From UBA7985 sp965661545 (GTDB taxonomy: Bacteria > Pseudomonadota > Alphaproteobacteria > UBA7985): DNA of 64,000 nucleotides. The notes below the pieces were generated by a model. It was not told where the DNA came from. It ran no database searches and saw only the letters and a list, made by a program, of their open reading frames with translations. The first letter of the stretch is position 1; each line of letters starts with the position of its first letter. The DNA lies in contig CBFIEF010000008.1 of assembly GCA_965661545.1 (NCBI GenBank), positions 42,047-106,046 on the forward strand. The letters are read 5' to 3'. Position numbers and translations under genes: made by a program. Positions 9,006-18,714 of this stretch are shown one piece after another.

Positions 9006-9767
9006 TTATTCTTCGCCCGTGTTCCCGGCGAGATAGGCTTCCTGCACCTTTGCCGAGGCTTTGATTTGCTCCGGCGTGCCTTCTTCAATTACCGTCCCTT
9101 GCGCCATCACCGAGATGCGGGTGGACAGGGAAAAGACCACGTGCATGTCGTGCTCGATGATCACTTTGGTCATGCCGCGCGAATGGATTTTTTGCAGCAG
9201 TTCGATGGTGTTGTTTGTGTCCGCGCGGGACATGCCAGCGGTAGGTTCATCCAGCAGCAGCAACCGCGGGTTTTGCACAAGGCACATCGCCAGTTCCAAC
9301 CGCCGTTTATCCCCGCGCGATTGATTCGCCGCCGTGCCGTGCATTTTGTCTGACAACCCAACGTCATCCAGCGCGTGCTCTGCCCGCTCGCGGATGGCTC
9401 GCCGGTTCATGGCGGCGCCCAGCGGGTTGATGGTGAAGGTGCCATCTTCCTTAGCCAAGGCTGGAATCATGACATTTTCCAGCAATGACAGCTCAGCGAA
9501 GATTTCCGGCGTCTGAAACACCCTGCTTATGCCCAGTTGGTTGATCTGCGTCGGATCCTTGCCCAAAACAGCATCCCCGTTGAACAGAATGGCCCCCTCA
9601 TCGGGTTTGAGCTTGCCCACAAAGGTGTGCAGCAGGGTCGATTTGCCCGCGCCATTGGGTCCAATAACGGCGTGAACCGTCCCTTCTTCGACGTTCAAAT
9701 TCACATCGTTCAGCGCCTTGAGACCGCCGAAGGACTTCTTGATACCGTTAACCGTTAGCAGGCTCAT
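9006..9767 (-). CDS. livG: Branched-chain amino acid-type ABC transporter ATPase LivG
   Basis: Protein of 253 residues, the second Liv-type ATPase. Walker A is GPNGAGKSTL, Walker B LLLLDEPTAGMSRAD, and the LivG hallmark ISRVFQTPEIF is present. The signature segment is atypical: the usual LSGGQ/LSYGQ is replaced by NQSRGDKRRLELAM, a variant seen in this LivG subgroup (SxGDKRRLE). It is cotranscribed with livF and the livM fragment, with 29 bp to the latter. It should energise import by hydrolysing ATP together with LivF, but its permease partner here is broken. Confidence 0.9.
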   Translation of the reverse strand: MSLLTVNGIKKSFGGLKALNDVNLNVEEGTVHAVIGPNGAGKSTLLHTFVGKLKPDEGAILFNGDAVLGKDPTQINQLGISRVFQTPEIFAELSLLENVMIPALAKEDGTFTINPLGAAMNRRAIRERAEHALDDVGLSDKMHGTAANQSRGDKRRLELAMCLVQNPRLLLLDEPTAGMSRADTNNTIELLQKIHSRGMTKVIIEHDMHVVFSLSTRISVMAQGTVIEEGTPEQIKASAKVQEAYLAGNTGEE

Positions 9768-9796
9768 GGTGGTTTCCTTATCCGAGGGTCTAACGC

Positions 9797-10474
9797 TTAA
9801 GCCGTAGCTGGCGAGGGCGCGTTGGGGTCCGTGGCTTTTCGGGTCAAATCTGGCGCTGCGGCCTCCTCCACCACGGGTGCATCAGCCGCTCCGCCGCCGC
9901 CAGAAGGCAACGCTGCAGCGCTCTTCGCCGCTTTTTCCTGCTGCCAAAGCACGATAGGCCGAATGATGGCGTAAACGATGAACAGCAGCAGCGGCACAAA
10001 CATCGCCCAACCGGGTAAGACGTCACCCAGAACAAACCGATCAAGCGCGTAAATGACGTAAATCAGGCCAAAGCTCAGCAGGAACAACCGCTTGGTCTGC
10101 GCCTGCCACCGCTGCCACAGCGATACCCCGCCACCGGGCAGGAAAATCACCATCAGCATGAACACCAAACCCATGCCCAATTCCCAGCCCTCGCCGACAA
10201 ACAGGTGCGGCAGGTGCGCGATGGGCCACTCGATGAAGCTTGGAAACGGCAGGGCGTCTTCAATGGCGTGGGTCAGCCGATCCACGTCGATAGAGGAGAT
10301 GATGTTGCCGAAGTACTTTACGATCAATGCCCCGATAAACGGCCCGACCACCGACCCCATACCACCGAGGATGTTCATGATGACCACCTTGCCAGATTCC
10401 GTCCATTCCATCCGGTCTGGCGGCGCATTGGGGTCCATCGCAACAAACAGCGCACCCGCCAGCCCCGCAAACAT
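9797..10474 (-). pseudogene. livM: livM, 3' part only (permease truncated at its N-terminus)
   Basis: Reading frame of 225 residues matching only the C-terminal half of a LivM permease. It begins inside the conserved segment FAGLAGALF and continues with MDPNAPPDRMEWTESGKVV, ILGGMGSVVGPFIGA and a long hydrophobic tail ending in an Ala/Pro-rich cytosolic extension. Full proteins of this type are roughly twice as long. Upstream sequence from about 10475-10500 no longer matches LivM and instead reads as histidine kinase on the other strand. No livH or binding-protein gene follows. A deletion or an assembly join at this point is the simplest reading; the transporter would be non-functional as shown. 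Confidence 0.75.
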
Positions 10475-10491
10475 GGCGGCGGTCGGTCCCA

Positions 10492-11520
10492 GTTGAGGAG
10501 CTTCGCGGCCTGTCGCAGCGCTTTTTAGGGCGCCGAGCCACCGCAGGCTTGTTTAGCGATACCCTGCCCCAAGACGAGCGCGCGCTGTCCAATCTTGTGA
10601 GCCGGGTAGAGGCAGAATTGGCCTCGACCATCGGGTCCGCCTCGGCGCGCCTGCTGGTGAGCCGAACGGGTCAGGGCGATAACCTGTCGGCCCACGACGT
10701 TTACCGCATTCTTGATGAAGCCAGCCAGATCCGCGAATACAGCCGCGAGCTCGAAAACCGCACCACCCAACTCCGCGACGCAAACACCAAATTGCAGGCT
10801 TTGGACACGATGAAGGATCTATTCCTGTCCCAAGTCAGCCACGAACTGCGCACGCCCATGACCTCCGTCCGCTCGTTCTCCGAAATTCTGGCTGAAGAGA
10901 GCGATTTGCCTGAAGATCAGCGGCGGCGCTTTGCAGGGATCATCAGTCAGGAAACCGACCGCCTGACCCAATTGCTCGACAATATTCTGCACCTGAACCG
11001 GTTGGAAAGTCAGGACGCAGAAACGGCGCAGCGGGCCAAGAAAGCCCTCGTCGGCAATGCGCCCGTGCTGCGCGGGTTAACCCTGCTACAGCCCTTAGCC
11101 GACCAGCACGGTGTTGCCTTAGCCATCGAGCTGGAACACAGCGGAGCGGAGATTTTTGGGGACTTTGATAGTCTGGAACAAGTGGTGATTAACCTGCTGT
11201 CCAACGCCATCAAATTCGCCGATGGGGAACGCCCCCAGTGTGAAGTCAAAACCTTCATTGAAAACGGTACGTTCTATATCGAGATTTCCGATAACGGGCC
11301 GGGGCTCAGTCCTGATTTCCTGACGGCCCACAGCCCGCAAGCGGTGCATCGGGTCGATCATACGTCCCGCGGACGCTGGCTGGGCAACGGGTTGGGGCTG
11401 ACGATTTCGCGGCGGATCCTGAGCACCCATGATGGCACCCTAATTATCGCCAACACTGGCAAGCCCGGAACCTGCATTCGAGCCGGTCTACCGCTTCTGC
11501 CAGCAGGAAAATCCAGCTAA
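10492..11520 (+). pseudogene. Sensor histidine kinase, 3' part only (SSS-kinase / CbrA-like, N-terminus missing)
   Basis: The recognisable frame starts near 10492 (EELRGLSQRFLG), without a plausible start codon until a TTG at 10549, and gives about 340 residues. It holds a STAC-like segment (SARLLVSRTGQGDNLSAHD, VYRILDEASQI), a coiled coil (SRELENRTTQLRDANTKLQ), the phospho-acceptor H-box FLSQVSHELRTPMTS, the N-box VINLLSNAIKFA, the G1 box DNGPGLS and G2 GNGLGLTISRRIL. Kinases with this arrangement normally carry a sodium:solute symporter-type sensor of 13 helices in front; that part is lost at the junction with livM. The F-box region between G1 and G2 is also unusual (LTAHSPQAVHRVDH). No response regulator follows; a terminator comes directly after. 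Confidence 0.72.
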
Positions 11521-11522
11521 CC

Positions 11523-11549
11523 CCCTTTCATGCAGTGAAAGGGTCTTTT
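11523..11549 (+). terminator. Intrinsic terminator after the kinase fragment
   Basis: Stem CCCTTTCA (11523-11530) with TGAAAGGG (11536-11543), 5-nt loop, followed by TCTTTT. It lies just after the kinase stop codon and isolates the glycogen operon. Confidence 0.8.
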
Positions 11550-11658
11550 GCGCTACGGGTTACGGAAAATCGTCTGGAGAGCGGTTGCTAATGGCGCAAA
11601 CGCGTCCTAGCCTTTGATGTAACAAACGTTTCATAAATCGAAACCAAGGGACCAAACT

Positions 11659-14100
11659 GTGCGCCGAGCCACCACTTTCGACGTTTCCCCTGAGACCCTA
11701 AAGCACGATATCCTCGATACCCTGTACTATGTAATCGGCAAGGATCCTGAGCACGCTCAGCCCTTTGATTGGATGGCGGCTCTTACCCGTCTCACACGAC
11801 GCTATATCGCTCATTCGTGGATTGATGCCACGCAATCCACCTACGCCTTTGACCGCAAGCGGGTTTATTACCTGTCGATGGAGTTCATGATTGGACGCAT
11901 CATCGAAGACGCTTTGCGCAATATTGGCCTGTATGATGCGGCTCAAGAAGCCCTTTCCAGCCATGGTGTCGATATGCAAGCGGTCATGTCCAGCGAGCCG
12001 GATCCGGCCTTGGGCAATGGCGGTTTGGGACGCTTAGCAGCGTGCTATATGGAGTCGATGGCAACACTGGGAATCAGCGGTTTTGGCTATGGAATCCGCT
12101 ACGAAAGCGGACTTTTCAAGCAAAGCGTCGAAAAAGGGTGGCAGGTCGAGGAGCCGGATGACTGGACCAGCGGCGGCTCATTTTGGGAGTTTCCCCGCTC
12201 AGAAGTCCACTACGACATCGGCTTTATGGGCACCACACGCCAGCGCGATAAAGCCGTCACATGGACCCCCGGTGAGACCGTCGAGGCTATGGCCAACGAC
12301 TTTCCCATTATCGGCTGGCAAGGCAAGTCGGCGGCGACGCTACGGCTGTGGTCTGCACGGTCCAAAGCCCCGTTGAACATGTCCGCGTTTGACCAGGGCG
12401 ACTATTTGGGCGCGTACCGCCCGAAAATTATGGCCGAAGCGATATCACAGGTTCTCTACCCCAACGACAGCACCGAACAGGGGAAACGACTGCGGTTGAG
12501 TCAGGAGTATTTCTTCTCCGCCGCATCAATCAAAGACATCATCCGCCGCTATTTGAGCAATCACAGTGATCTGCGGAACTTGCCGGACAAGGTAACGATC
12601 CAGCTCAACGATACCCATCCGGCGATTGCCATTCCTGAATTTGTGCGGCTGCTGATGGATGAGCATGGTGTCAGTCTGGATGACGCGTTCGAGCTTGCTC
12701 AGCAGACGTTCAACTACACCAACCACACCCTGCTGCCCGAAGCATTAGAGACGTGGCACGTAGGCTTGCTGGGCGATTTGCTACCCCGGCACATGCAGCT
12801 GATCTACGAGATCAATGCACGGGTTCTGACCAAGCGGCGGGCGGATGCGGGCAACCGGGATCCTTACCTGTCTGATGTATCGCTGATTGAGGAACAAGGC
12901 GGCGGTTACGTGCGCATGGGCCATTTGGCGTTTATTGGCTCGCAGAAAACCAATGGCGTCTCGGCTTTGCATTCGGATTTGGTTGAAAGCCAGTTGTTCC
13001 GCAATCTTGGAACACACTTCCCCAACAAAATCACCAACGTCACCAATGGCGTCACGCCGCGACGCTGGCTGAACGGCTGTAACCCCGGTTTAGCCACGTT
13101 CGTCACCGAAGCGGTGGGCGATGGATGGCAGACGGATCTGGAGCGCTTGCGCGGCTTGGAAGCGCTGACCGACGACGCCAGCGCGCGCGAACGGTTTGCA
13201 GCGGTTAAGCGACAGAACAAAACCGCTCTGGCCGCTTACATCGCTGATGAAGTCGATATTCGGGTCTCCCCAGATGCCATGTTCGACAGTCAGATCAAGC
13301 GCATCCACGAATATAAGCGCCAGCTGCTCAACGTCCTGCACGCCATCGCGCTCTATCTGAACATCAAGGACCGCGGCGAAGCGCCAATCGCGCCAACGGT
13401 GAAGATTTTCTCGGGCAAGGCTGCGGCAAGCTACACCCGCGCCAAAGAGATCATCCGCCTCATGCACGGCGTCGCGGACAAGGTGAACAATGACCCAGCG
13501 GTGGGCGATGCGCTGAAAGTTGTGTTCTTGCCAAACTATCGCGTTACGACGGCAGAGCTGATTATTCCCGCGACCGACCTTTCCGAGCAGATTTCGACCG
13601 CCGGTATGGAAGCGAGCGGAACCGGGAACATGAAGTTCGCGCTGAACGGCGCGCTGACCATCGGTACGCTCGATGGGGCCAACGTGGAGATCATGGAGCA
13701 CGTCGGCGCTGAGAACATTGAGATCTTTGGCCTGACGACCGAAGAGGTCCACGAACGGCGGCTGATGGGGCAGTGTCCGTCAGACCTTTCTGACCCGCTG
13801 GACATGAAAGCGCGGGTGCTGGATGCCATTTCGTCAGGCACCTTTGGGCACGATGTCGCTGAGGCCTGTACCGGCATGATCAACGATCTGACGCTGCATG
13901 ATTATTTCTTGGTGATGGCTGATTTTGACGACTACTTGAGCGCCCAGACGCGCGTCGAGACGAGCTTTCAAGATCAGCAGGGTTGGACACGCCGGACCAT
14001 GCTGAACACCGCACGCATGGGCTGGTTCAGCTCGGATCGCTCGGTTGCTGATTACGCCCGAACCATCTGGAACCTGCCGGAGGACAATTTTGGTGTCTGA
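11659..14100 (+). CDS. glgP: Glycogen/alpha-glucan phosphorylase
   Basis: Protein of 813 residues, normal for GT35 phosphorylases. It releases glucose-1-phosphate from the non-reducing ends of glycogen with phosphate, using pyridoxal phosphate. Visible landmarks: VYYLSMEFMIGR near residue 74, DPALGNGGLGRLAACYMES, the KRIHEYKRQLLNVLH segment, and the PLP region EASGTGNMKFALNGAL with the Schiff-base Lys. It starts with GTG. First gene of the glg operon; its last 8 bp (GTGTCTGA) contain the start of glgB, so the two are translationally coupled. Confidence 0.97.
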   Translation: MRRATTFDVSPETLKHDILDTLYYVIGKDPEHAQPFDWMAALTRLTRRYIAHSWIDATQSTYAFDRKRVYYLSMEFMIGRIIEDALRNIGLYDAAQEALSSHGVDMQAVMSSEPDPALGNGGLGRLAACYMESMATLGISGFGYGIRYESGLFKQSVEKGWQVEEPDDWTSGGSFWEFPRSEVHYDIGFMGTTRQRDKAVTWTPGETVEAMANDFPIIGWQGKSAATLRLWSARSKAPLNMSAFDQGDYLGAYRPKIMAEAISQVLYPNDSTEQGKRLRLSQEYFFSAASIKDIIRRYLSNHSDLRNLPDKVTIQLNDTHPAIAIPEFVRLLMDEHGVSLDDAFELAQQTFNYTNHTLLPEALETWHVGLLGDLLPRHMQLIYEINARVLTKRRADAGNRDPYLSDVSLIEEQGGGYVRMGHLAFIGSQKTNGVSALHSDLVESQLFRNLGTHFPNKITNVTNGVTPRRWLNGCNPGLATFVTEAVGDGWQTDLERLRGLEALTDDASARERFAAVKRQNKTALAAYIADEVDIRVSPDAMFDSQIKRIHEYKRQLLNVLHAIALYLNIKDRGEAPIAPTVKIFSGKAAASYTRAKEIIRLMHGVADKVNNDPAVGDALKVVFLPNYRVTTAELIIPATDLSEQISTAGMEASGTGNMKFALNGALTIGTLDGANVEIMEHVGAENIEIFGLTTEEVHERRLMGQCPSDLSDPLDMKARVLDAISSGTFGHDVAEACTGMINDLTLHDYFLVMADFDDYLSAQTRVETSFQDQQGWTRRTMLNTARMGWFSSDRSVADYARTIWNLPEDNFGV

Positions 14101-15979
14101 GCCGGTCCTCGCCGCCAACCCGCATCCGCTGTCGGAGTTTGATCTGCATCTGATCAACCACGGCAACCACGAACGCCTGTTCGAAGTCCTTGGCTGTCAC
14201 CTGTTCGACCAAGGCGCACGGTTCGCGGTTTGGGCACCGAACGCGCAGGCGGTTTCGGTGATTGGCGACTTCAACGGCTGGGCCGTCGATGCGACGCCGC
14301 TGCGCAAGCACGACACCTGCGGCGTGTGGGAAGGCTTCGTCCCGGATTTGGGGGAAAACGAGCGTTACAAGTACGCCGTCACCGGCGCAAATGGTCAGGT
14401 GGTTGAAAAGGCGGATCCGCTTGGTTTCGCCTCAGAACTTCGCCCGAATACGGCTTCGGTCTCCACCACCGTTGTCCGCGATTTGCCCCAACCCGACTAC
14501 GAGCGTCGCATGGCCTATGACCAGCCCATGTCGATCTATGAAGTCCACCTTGGTTCTTGGCGCAAGCACGAGGGCTGGCGGTTTTATTCCTACGATGATC
14601 TGGCCGAGCAGTTGGTCGATTACGTAGCGGACCTTGGCTTTACCCATATCGAAGTCATGCCCCTGCATGAATTCCCATTCGATGGGTCTTGGGGCTATCA
14701 GCCGACGGGGCTTTTCTGTGCCACGAGCCGGTTTGGCAATGCCGGCGGATTGGCGCATTTGGTGCGCCGGGCGCATGAGCGGGGCTTGGGGGTTTTGATG
14801 GATTGGGTGCCGGGACACTTCCCCAAGGACGCCCACGGTTTGGCCCAATTCGACGGCGGCGCGCTGTATGAATACGCAGATCCAAAAAAGGGCGAACACC
14901 CGGACTGGGGCACGCTGGTCTATGACTATGGCCGGTGGGAAGTGGTCAACTTCCTCGAAGCCAACGCGGCTTTCTGGCTGGAGAAAATCGGCATGGACGG
15001 CCTGCGGGTCGATGCAGTCGCGTCGATGCTGTATCTGGATTACAGCCGCGACGACGGACAGTGGGTGCCGAACATTCATGGTGGCAACGAGAACCTCGAA
15101 ACCACAGAATTCCTCAAGCGCCTGAACGCCAATCTCTACCGCCGCTATCCTCATGCTGCGGTTATTGCAGAAGAATCAACGGCGTGGCCGGGGGTTTCTC
15201 GGCCAGTAGATCAGGGCGGTTTGGGCTTTGGTTACAAGTGGAACATGGGCTGGATGAACGATACGCTGGCTTACATGGGCCGCGATCCCATCCACCGACA
15301 ATTCCATCACCGTGAAATCACCTTTGGCTTTGACTACGCCTTTGACGAGAACTTCATTCTGCCGCTGAGCCACGATGAAGTGGTGCATGGCAAAGGCTCC
15401 CTGCTGGGCCGCATGCCGGGCGATCCATGGCAGCGTTTTGCAAACCTCCGCGCCTATTATGGGTTCATGTGGGGGCATCCGGGGAAGAAGCTGCTGTTCA
15501 TGGGCTGTGAGTTTGGCCAAGCGAGTGAATGGGACCACGAAAGCGAATTGCCGTGGGATGAAGCCGCTCAAGAACCCAACCGACAGGTCAGCGCGCTGGT
15601 CCGCGAACTTAACGCCCTGCACTGCTCGGAACCCGCTCTGCACCAGCAAGACTGCCAGCCCGGCGGGCTGCAATGGATCGAAGGCGGAGACTCGGAGAAC
15701 TCGGTGGTTGCCTTTATCCGGTGGGATCGCGCAGGCGCGGCACCGGTGGCCGTCATTACAAACTTTACACCCACGGTCCAAGACTATCGCGTCGGCATGC
15801 CGCGCGCAGGAACGTGGACCTGCATTCTGAATACGGACAGCCGTGCCTATGGCGGGTCGGGCGTCTCCGAAGCAGCAGGCAGCATGACCACAGAGGCCAG
15901 CGCGTGGCATGGGCAAGAGCAGTCTCTCGCCCTGAAACTGCCACCGCTCGCGACCCTTTATCTGCGTTTGGAGTCCTAA
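14093..15979 (+). CDS. glgB: 1,4-alpha-glucan branching enzyme
   Basis: About 628 residues. It makes alpha-1,6 branches in glycogen. The GTG at 14093 is chosen: GGAGG lies about 9 nt upstream and it overlaps the end of glgP by 8 nt. The N-terminal CBM48 domain is seen (FAVWAPNAQAVSVIGDFNGW). The GH13 barrel follows with DWVPGHFPKD, the nucleophile region GMDGLRVDAVASMLYLDY, the acid region IAEESTAW, and LPLSHDEVVHGKGSL. The enzyme lacks the extra N1 domain of some GlgB proteins, giving the shorter form. Confidence 0.97.
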   Translation: MSEPVLAANPHPLSEFDLHLINHGNHERLFEVLGCHLFDQGARFAVWAPNAQAVSVIGDFNGWAVDATPLRKHDTCGVWEGFVPDLGENERYKYAVTGANGQVVEKADPLGFASELRPNTASVSTTVVRDLPQPDYERRMAYDQPMSIYEVHLGSWRKHEGWRFYSYDDLAEQLVDYVADLGFTHIEVMPLHEFPFDGSWGYQPTGLFCATSRFGNAGGLAHLVRRAHERGLGVLMDWVPGHFPKDAHGLAQFDGGALYEYADPKKGEHPDWGTLVYDYGRWEVVNFLEANAAFWLEKIGMDGLRVDAVASMLYLDYSRDDGQWVPNIHGGNENLETTEFLKRLNANLYRRYPHAAVIAEESTAWPGVSRPVDQGGLGFGYKWNMGWMNDTLAYMGRDPIHRQFHHREITFGFDYAFDENFILPLSHDEVVHGKGSLLGRMPGDPWQRFANLRAYYGFMWGHPGKKLLFMGCEFGQASEWDHESELPWDEAAQEPNRQVSALVRELNALHCSEPALHQQDCQPGGLQWIEGGDSENSVVAFIRWDRAGAAPVAVITNFTPTVQDYRVGMPRAGTWTCILNTDSRAYGGSGVSEAAGSMTTEASAWHGQEQSLALKLPPLATLYLRLES

Positions 15980-16017
15980 GGCGCGCAACAACGACTTTTC
16001 GGGGAGAAACGGAAATT

Positions 16018-17274
16018 ATGTCAGATCGAGTTACCATTCCAGAACTCACCAGAGCCACCTATGCGATGGTGCTGGCCGGTGGACGCGGCAGTCGCCTCAA
16101 AGAGCTCACCAACGAGCGCGCAAAACCGGCGGTGCATTTTGGGGCTAAGAACCGGATCATTGACTTCGTACTTTCGAACGCCTGGAACAGCGGCATCCGA
16201 AAAATGGGCATTGCGACCCAGTACAAAGCCCACTCGCTCATCCGCCATTGTCAGCGCGGCTGGAACTTTGCGCGGGCTGAGCGGAACGAGTACTTCGACA
16301 TTCTCCCCGCCTCGCAGCGGGTTGATGATGCTTGGTACAAAGGCACGGCTGATGCGGTGCTGCAGAACCTTGATATTATCGACGGCTACAAGCCGAAATA
16401 TCTGCTGGTTCTGGCTGGAGATCATATCTACAAAATGGACTATGGCATCATGTTGCGGCAACACGTGGAGTCCGGTGCGGAAGTCACGGTTGGCTGTATC
16501 GATGTTCCGCTGGAGCAAGCTTCAGCCTTTGGCGTGATGACCGCAGACCCGTCGAACCGGATCACAGCCTTTACCGAAAAGCCGAAAAAGCCAGCGCCGA
16601 TGGAGGGCAAACCAGACCGCGCTTTGGCGTCCATGGGCATCTATGTCTTCAACTACGACTTCATCAGCGACTTGCTGCGCAAGGACGCCGGACAAGACGG
16701 CTCCACCCACGACTTTGGTACTGACATCATCCCCGAGTTGGTCAAACAAGGCGGCGCCTACTCCCATTGGTTCAACGAAAGTTGCGTGCGGGCCGAGGGC
16801 GAGAAGGAAGCATACTGGCGCGACGTGGGAACGCTCGACAGCTTCTGGGAAGCGAACATCGACCTGTGCACCCTCTCCCCCGCACTCGACATCTACGACC
16901 GGTCCTGGCCGATCTGGACCTATGCGGAACTCAACGCGCCGGCCAAGTTCGTCCACGCAGAAGAAGGACGCACAGGGCGCGCGGTTGGCTCGCTGGTCGC
17001 AGGCGGCACCATCGTTTCGGGGGGCTTGGTCGAGCACTCCATGTTGTTCGCCAACGTGAAGGTCAACTCCTTCACCCACCTGCGCGATTGCATCGTGTTC
17101 CCTGATGCTGACATTGGCCGAGGCGCACGGCTGCATCGGGCGATCGTGGAAAAGGAAGTGCGGATTCCGCCAAATCTGGTCGTCGGTGAAGATGCAGCAC
17201 TAGACGCGCAACGCTTCCGCCGAACGGAAAGCGGGATTACGCTGATTACAAAAGACATGATTGCGAAACTCTAA
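16018..17274 (+). CDS. glgC: Glucose-1-phosphate adenylyltransferase (ADP-glucose pyrophosphorylase)
   Basis: About 418 residues. It makes ADP-glucose from glucose-1-phosphate and ATP, the committed and allosterically controlled step of bacterial glycogen synthesis. The N-terminal nucleotidyltransferase motif AMVLAGGRGSRLKELT, KPAVHFGAKNRIIDF, the catalytic-site segment WYKGTADAVLQN, and LVLAGDHIYKMDY are present. The C-terminal left-handed helix domain starts near GRAVGSLVAGGTIVSGG. The ATG at 16018 is preferred over upstream frame extensions because the family begins just before LTRATYAMV, and GGGGAGAAACGG precedes it. 38 bp separate it from glgB and 3 bp from glgA. Confidence 0.97.
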   Translation: MSDRVTIPELTRATYAMVLAGGRGSRLKELTNERAKPAVHFGAKNRIIDFVLSNAWNSGIRKMGIATQYKAHSLIRHCQRGWNFARAERNEYFDILPASQRVDDAWYKGTADAVLQNLDIIDGYKPKYLLVLAGDHIYKMDYGIMLRQHVESGAEVTVGCIDVPLEQASAFGVMTADPSNRITAFTEKPKKPAPMEGKPDRALASMGIYVFNYDFISDLLRKDAGQDGSTHDFGTDIIPELVKQGGAYSHWFNESCVRAEGEKEAYWRDVGTLDSFWEANIDLCTLSPALDIYDRSWPIWTYAELNAPAKFVHAEEGRTGRAVGSLVAGGTIVSGGLVEHSMLFANVKVNSFTHLRDCIVFPDADIGRGARLHRAIVEKEVRIPPNLVVGEDAALDAQRFRRTESGITLITKDMIAKL

Positions 17275-17277
17275 GCG

Positions 17278-18714
17278 ATGACAAAGCCCCTGCGCGTTCT
17301 ATCGGTTGCTTCGGAAATGTATCCCTTTGTGAAAACAGGGGGATTGGCGGACGTTGTTGGTGCGCTGCCGGCGGCCTTGCGGGCGCAGGGTGTGGAGGTT
17401 ACGACGCTCATCCCCGGTTATCGCTCTGTCCTGCCCAAGACAAGCGCGCGCGGAGACCTGCTCACGCTTGCGCCGGAAAGCAGCGCCTCGGGGCTGGTTC
17501 TCGCGGCAAATATTCCGGCGGCGTTTGACCGGGCGGGTGGGCCTTATCTGGATGAGCGTGGACAGGATTTTGCCGACAATCTGGCCCGGTTCAGTGCGTT
17601 CTCCGCTCGTGCCGCAGAAATCGCAGCAGGTCTATACGACGACCTGCCAGCCTTTGACCTCGTACACGCCCACGACTGGCAAGCGGCGGCGGTGATCGGC
17701 CATTTGCATCACAGACTGAAGGGACGGCCACTGCCCACCGTTTTCACCATCCACAACCTCGCTTTTCAAGGCCGGTTTGGGGGGGAGTGTTTTCAGGATG
17801 TTGGCTTGCCTGCGGCGTACTTCGACCGGCATTGGTTCGAGTTTTACGGTGATGTCAGCCTGCTGAAATCCGCTGTGCTGCGCGCGACCAAAGTAACCAC
17901 CGTGAGCGAAACCTATGCCGCTGAGATCTGCGGTCCGGCGCAGGGCTTTGGCTTGAATGAACTGCTGGCGGGGCGCGGGGGCGATTTGCTGGGGTTGGTA
18001 AACGGACTGGATACCACCGTTTGGAACCCCGCCACCGACAAGGCCCTGCCCCTAGCCTACGATAACGCGACCTTCGCGGCTGGAAAAGCGGCGGCAAAGG
18101 CGGCGTTGCAGGGGGAATACGGCCTGCAAGCCAGCGCTGAAAAACCGCTGTTCGGGCTGGTTTCTCGTCTGTCGGATCAAAAGGGCATCGACTTGATCGC
18201 TGAGCAAATCGACGGCTTGGTGTTTCGTGGGGCGCAAATGGCAATTCTGGGCAGTGGCGACCCGGCACTCGCGGCTGCGCTGGCGGCGAAAGCGAAGCAG
18301 CACCCGACGCAAGTGGCCTTCATCGATGGCTACAACGAAGCCTTCTCGCACCTGCTCCACGCTGCCTCTGACTTATTGCTGGTGCCATCACGGTTTGAGC
18401 CGTGCGGCTTGACGCAACTCAGCGCACAACGCTATGGCGCCGTGCCCGTCGTCTCCCCGGTCGGAGGCTTAGTCGATACGGTCATTGACGCAAACACCGC
18501 CGCGCAGCGTGCGGGCGTCGGAACCGGGATCATCATGCGGGACGTTAGTTCGACGGGGCTGGGGCAAGCGCTGGATCGGGCGCTGAAGCTGTATCAGGAA
18601 ACCCCCGAGGCCATGCGCCAAACGATCACGCGCGGCATGGGCGCGGACGTGGGATGGGATGCATCGGCGGCGGGGTATGCCGCGCTGTATCACAGCCTGA
18701 CCTCAGATGTCTGA
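17278..18714 (+). CDS. glgA: Glycogen synthase (ADP-glucose)
   Basis: Protein of 478 residues, GT5 family. It elongates alpha-1,4-glucan from ADP-glucose. The ADP-glucose-binding motif KTGGLADVVGALP is at residues 20-32 and SVASEMYPF precedes it. HDWQAAAVIGHLH, FTIHNLAFQGRF, GLVSRLSDQKGIDL and the C-terminal nucleotide site VPSRFEPCGLTQLSAQRYG are intact. The gene starts 3 bp after glgC stops. Its final 8 bp (ATGTCTGA) contain the start of glgX. Confidence 0.97.
   Translation: MTKPLRVLSVASEMYPFVKTGGLADVVGALPAALRAQGVEVTTLIPGYRSVLPKTSARGDLLTLAPESSASGLVLAANIPAAFDRAGGPYLDERGQDFADNLARFSAFSARAAEIAAGLYDDLPAFDLVHAHDWQAAAVIGHLHHRLKGRPLPTVFTIHNLAFQGRFGGECFQDVGLPAAYFDRHWFEFYGDVSLLKSAVLRATKVTTVSETYAAEICGPAQGFGLNELLAGRGGDLLGLVNGLDTTVWNPATDKALPLAYDNATFAAGKAAAKAALQGEYGLQASAEKPLFGLVSRLSDQKGIDLIAEQIDGLVFRGAQMAILGSGDPALAAALAAKAKQHPTQVAFIDGYNEAFSHLLHAASDLLLVPSRFEPCGLTQLSAQRYGAVPVVSPVGGLVDTVIDANTAAQRAGVGTGIIMRDVSSTGLGQALDRALKLYQETPEAMRQTITRGMGADVGWDASAAGYAALYHSLTSDV

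Noticed and set aside
15673..16017. Upstream extension of glgC by 115 codons
   Set aside because: It overlaps glgB in another frame; the ATG at 16018 fits the family N-terminus and has a ribosome site.
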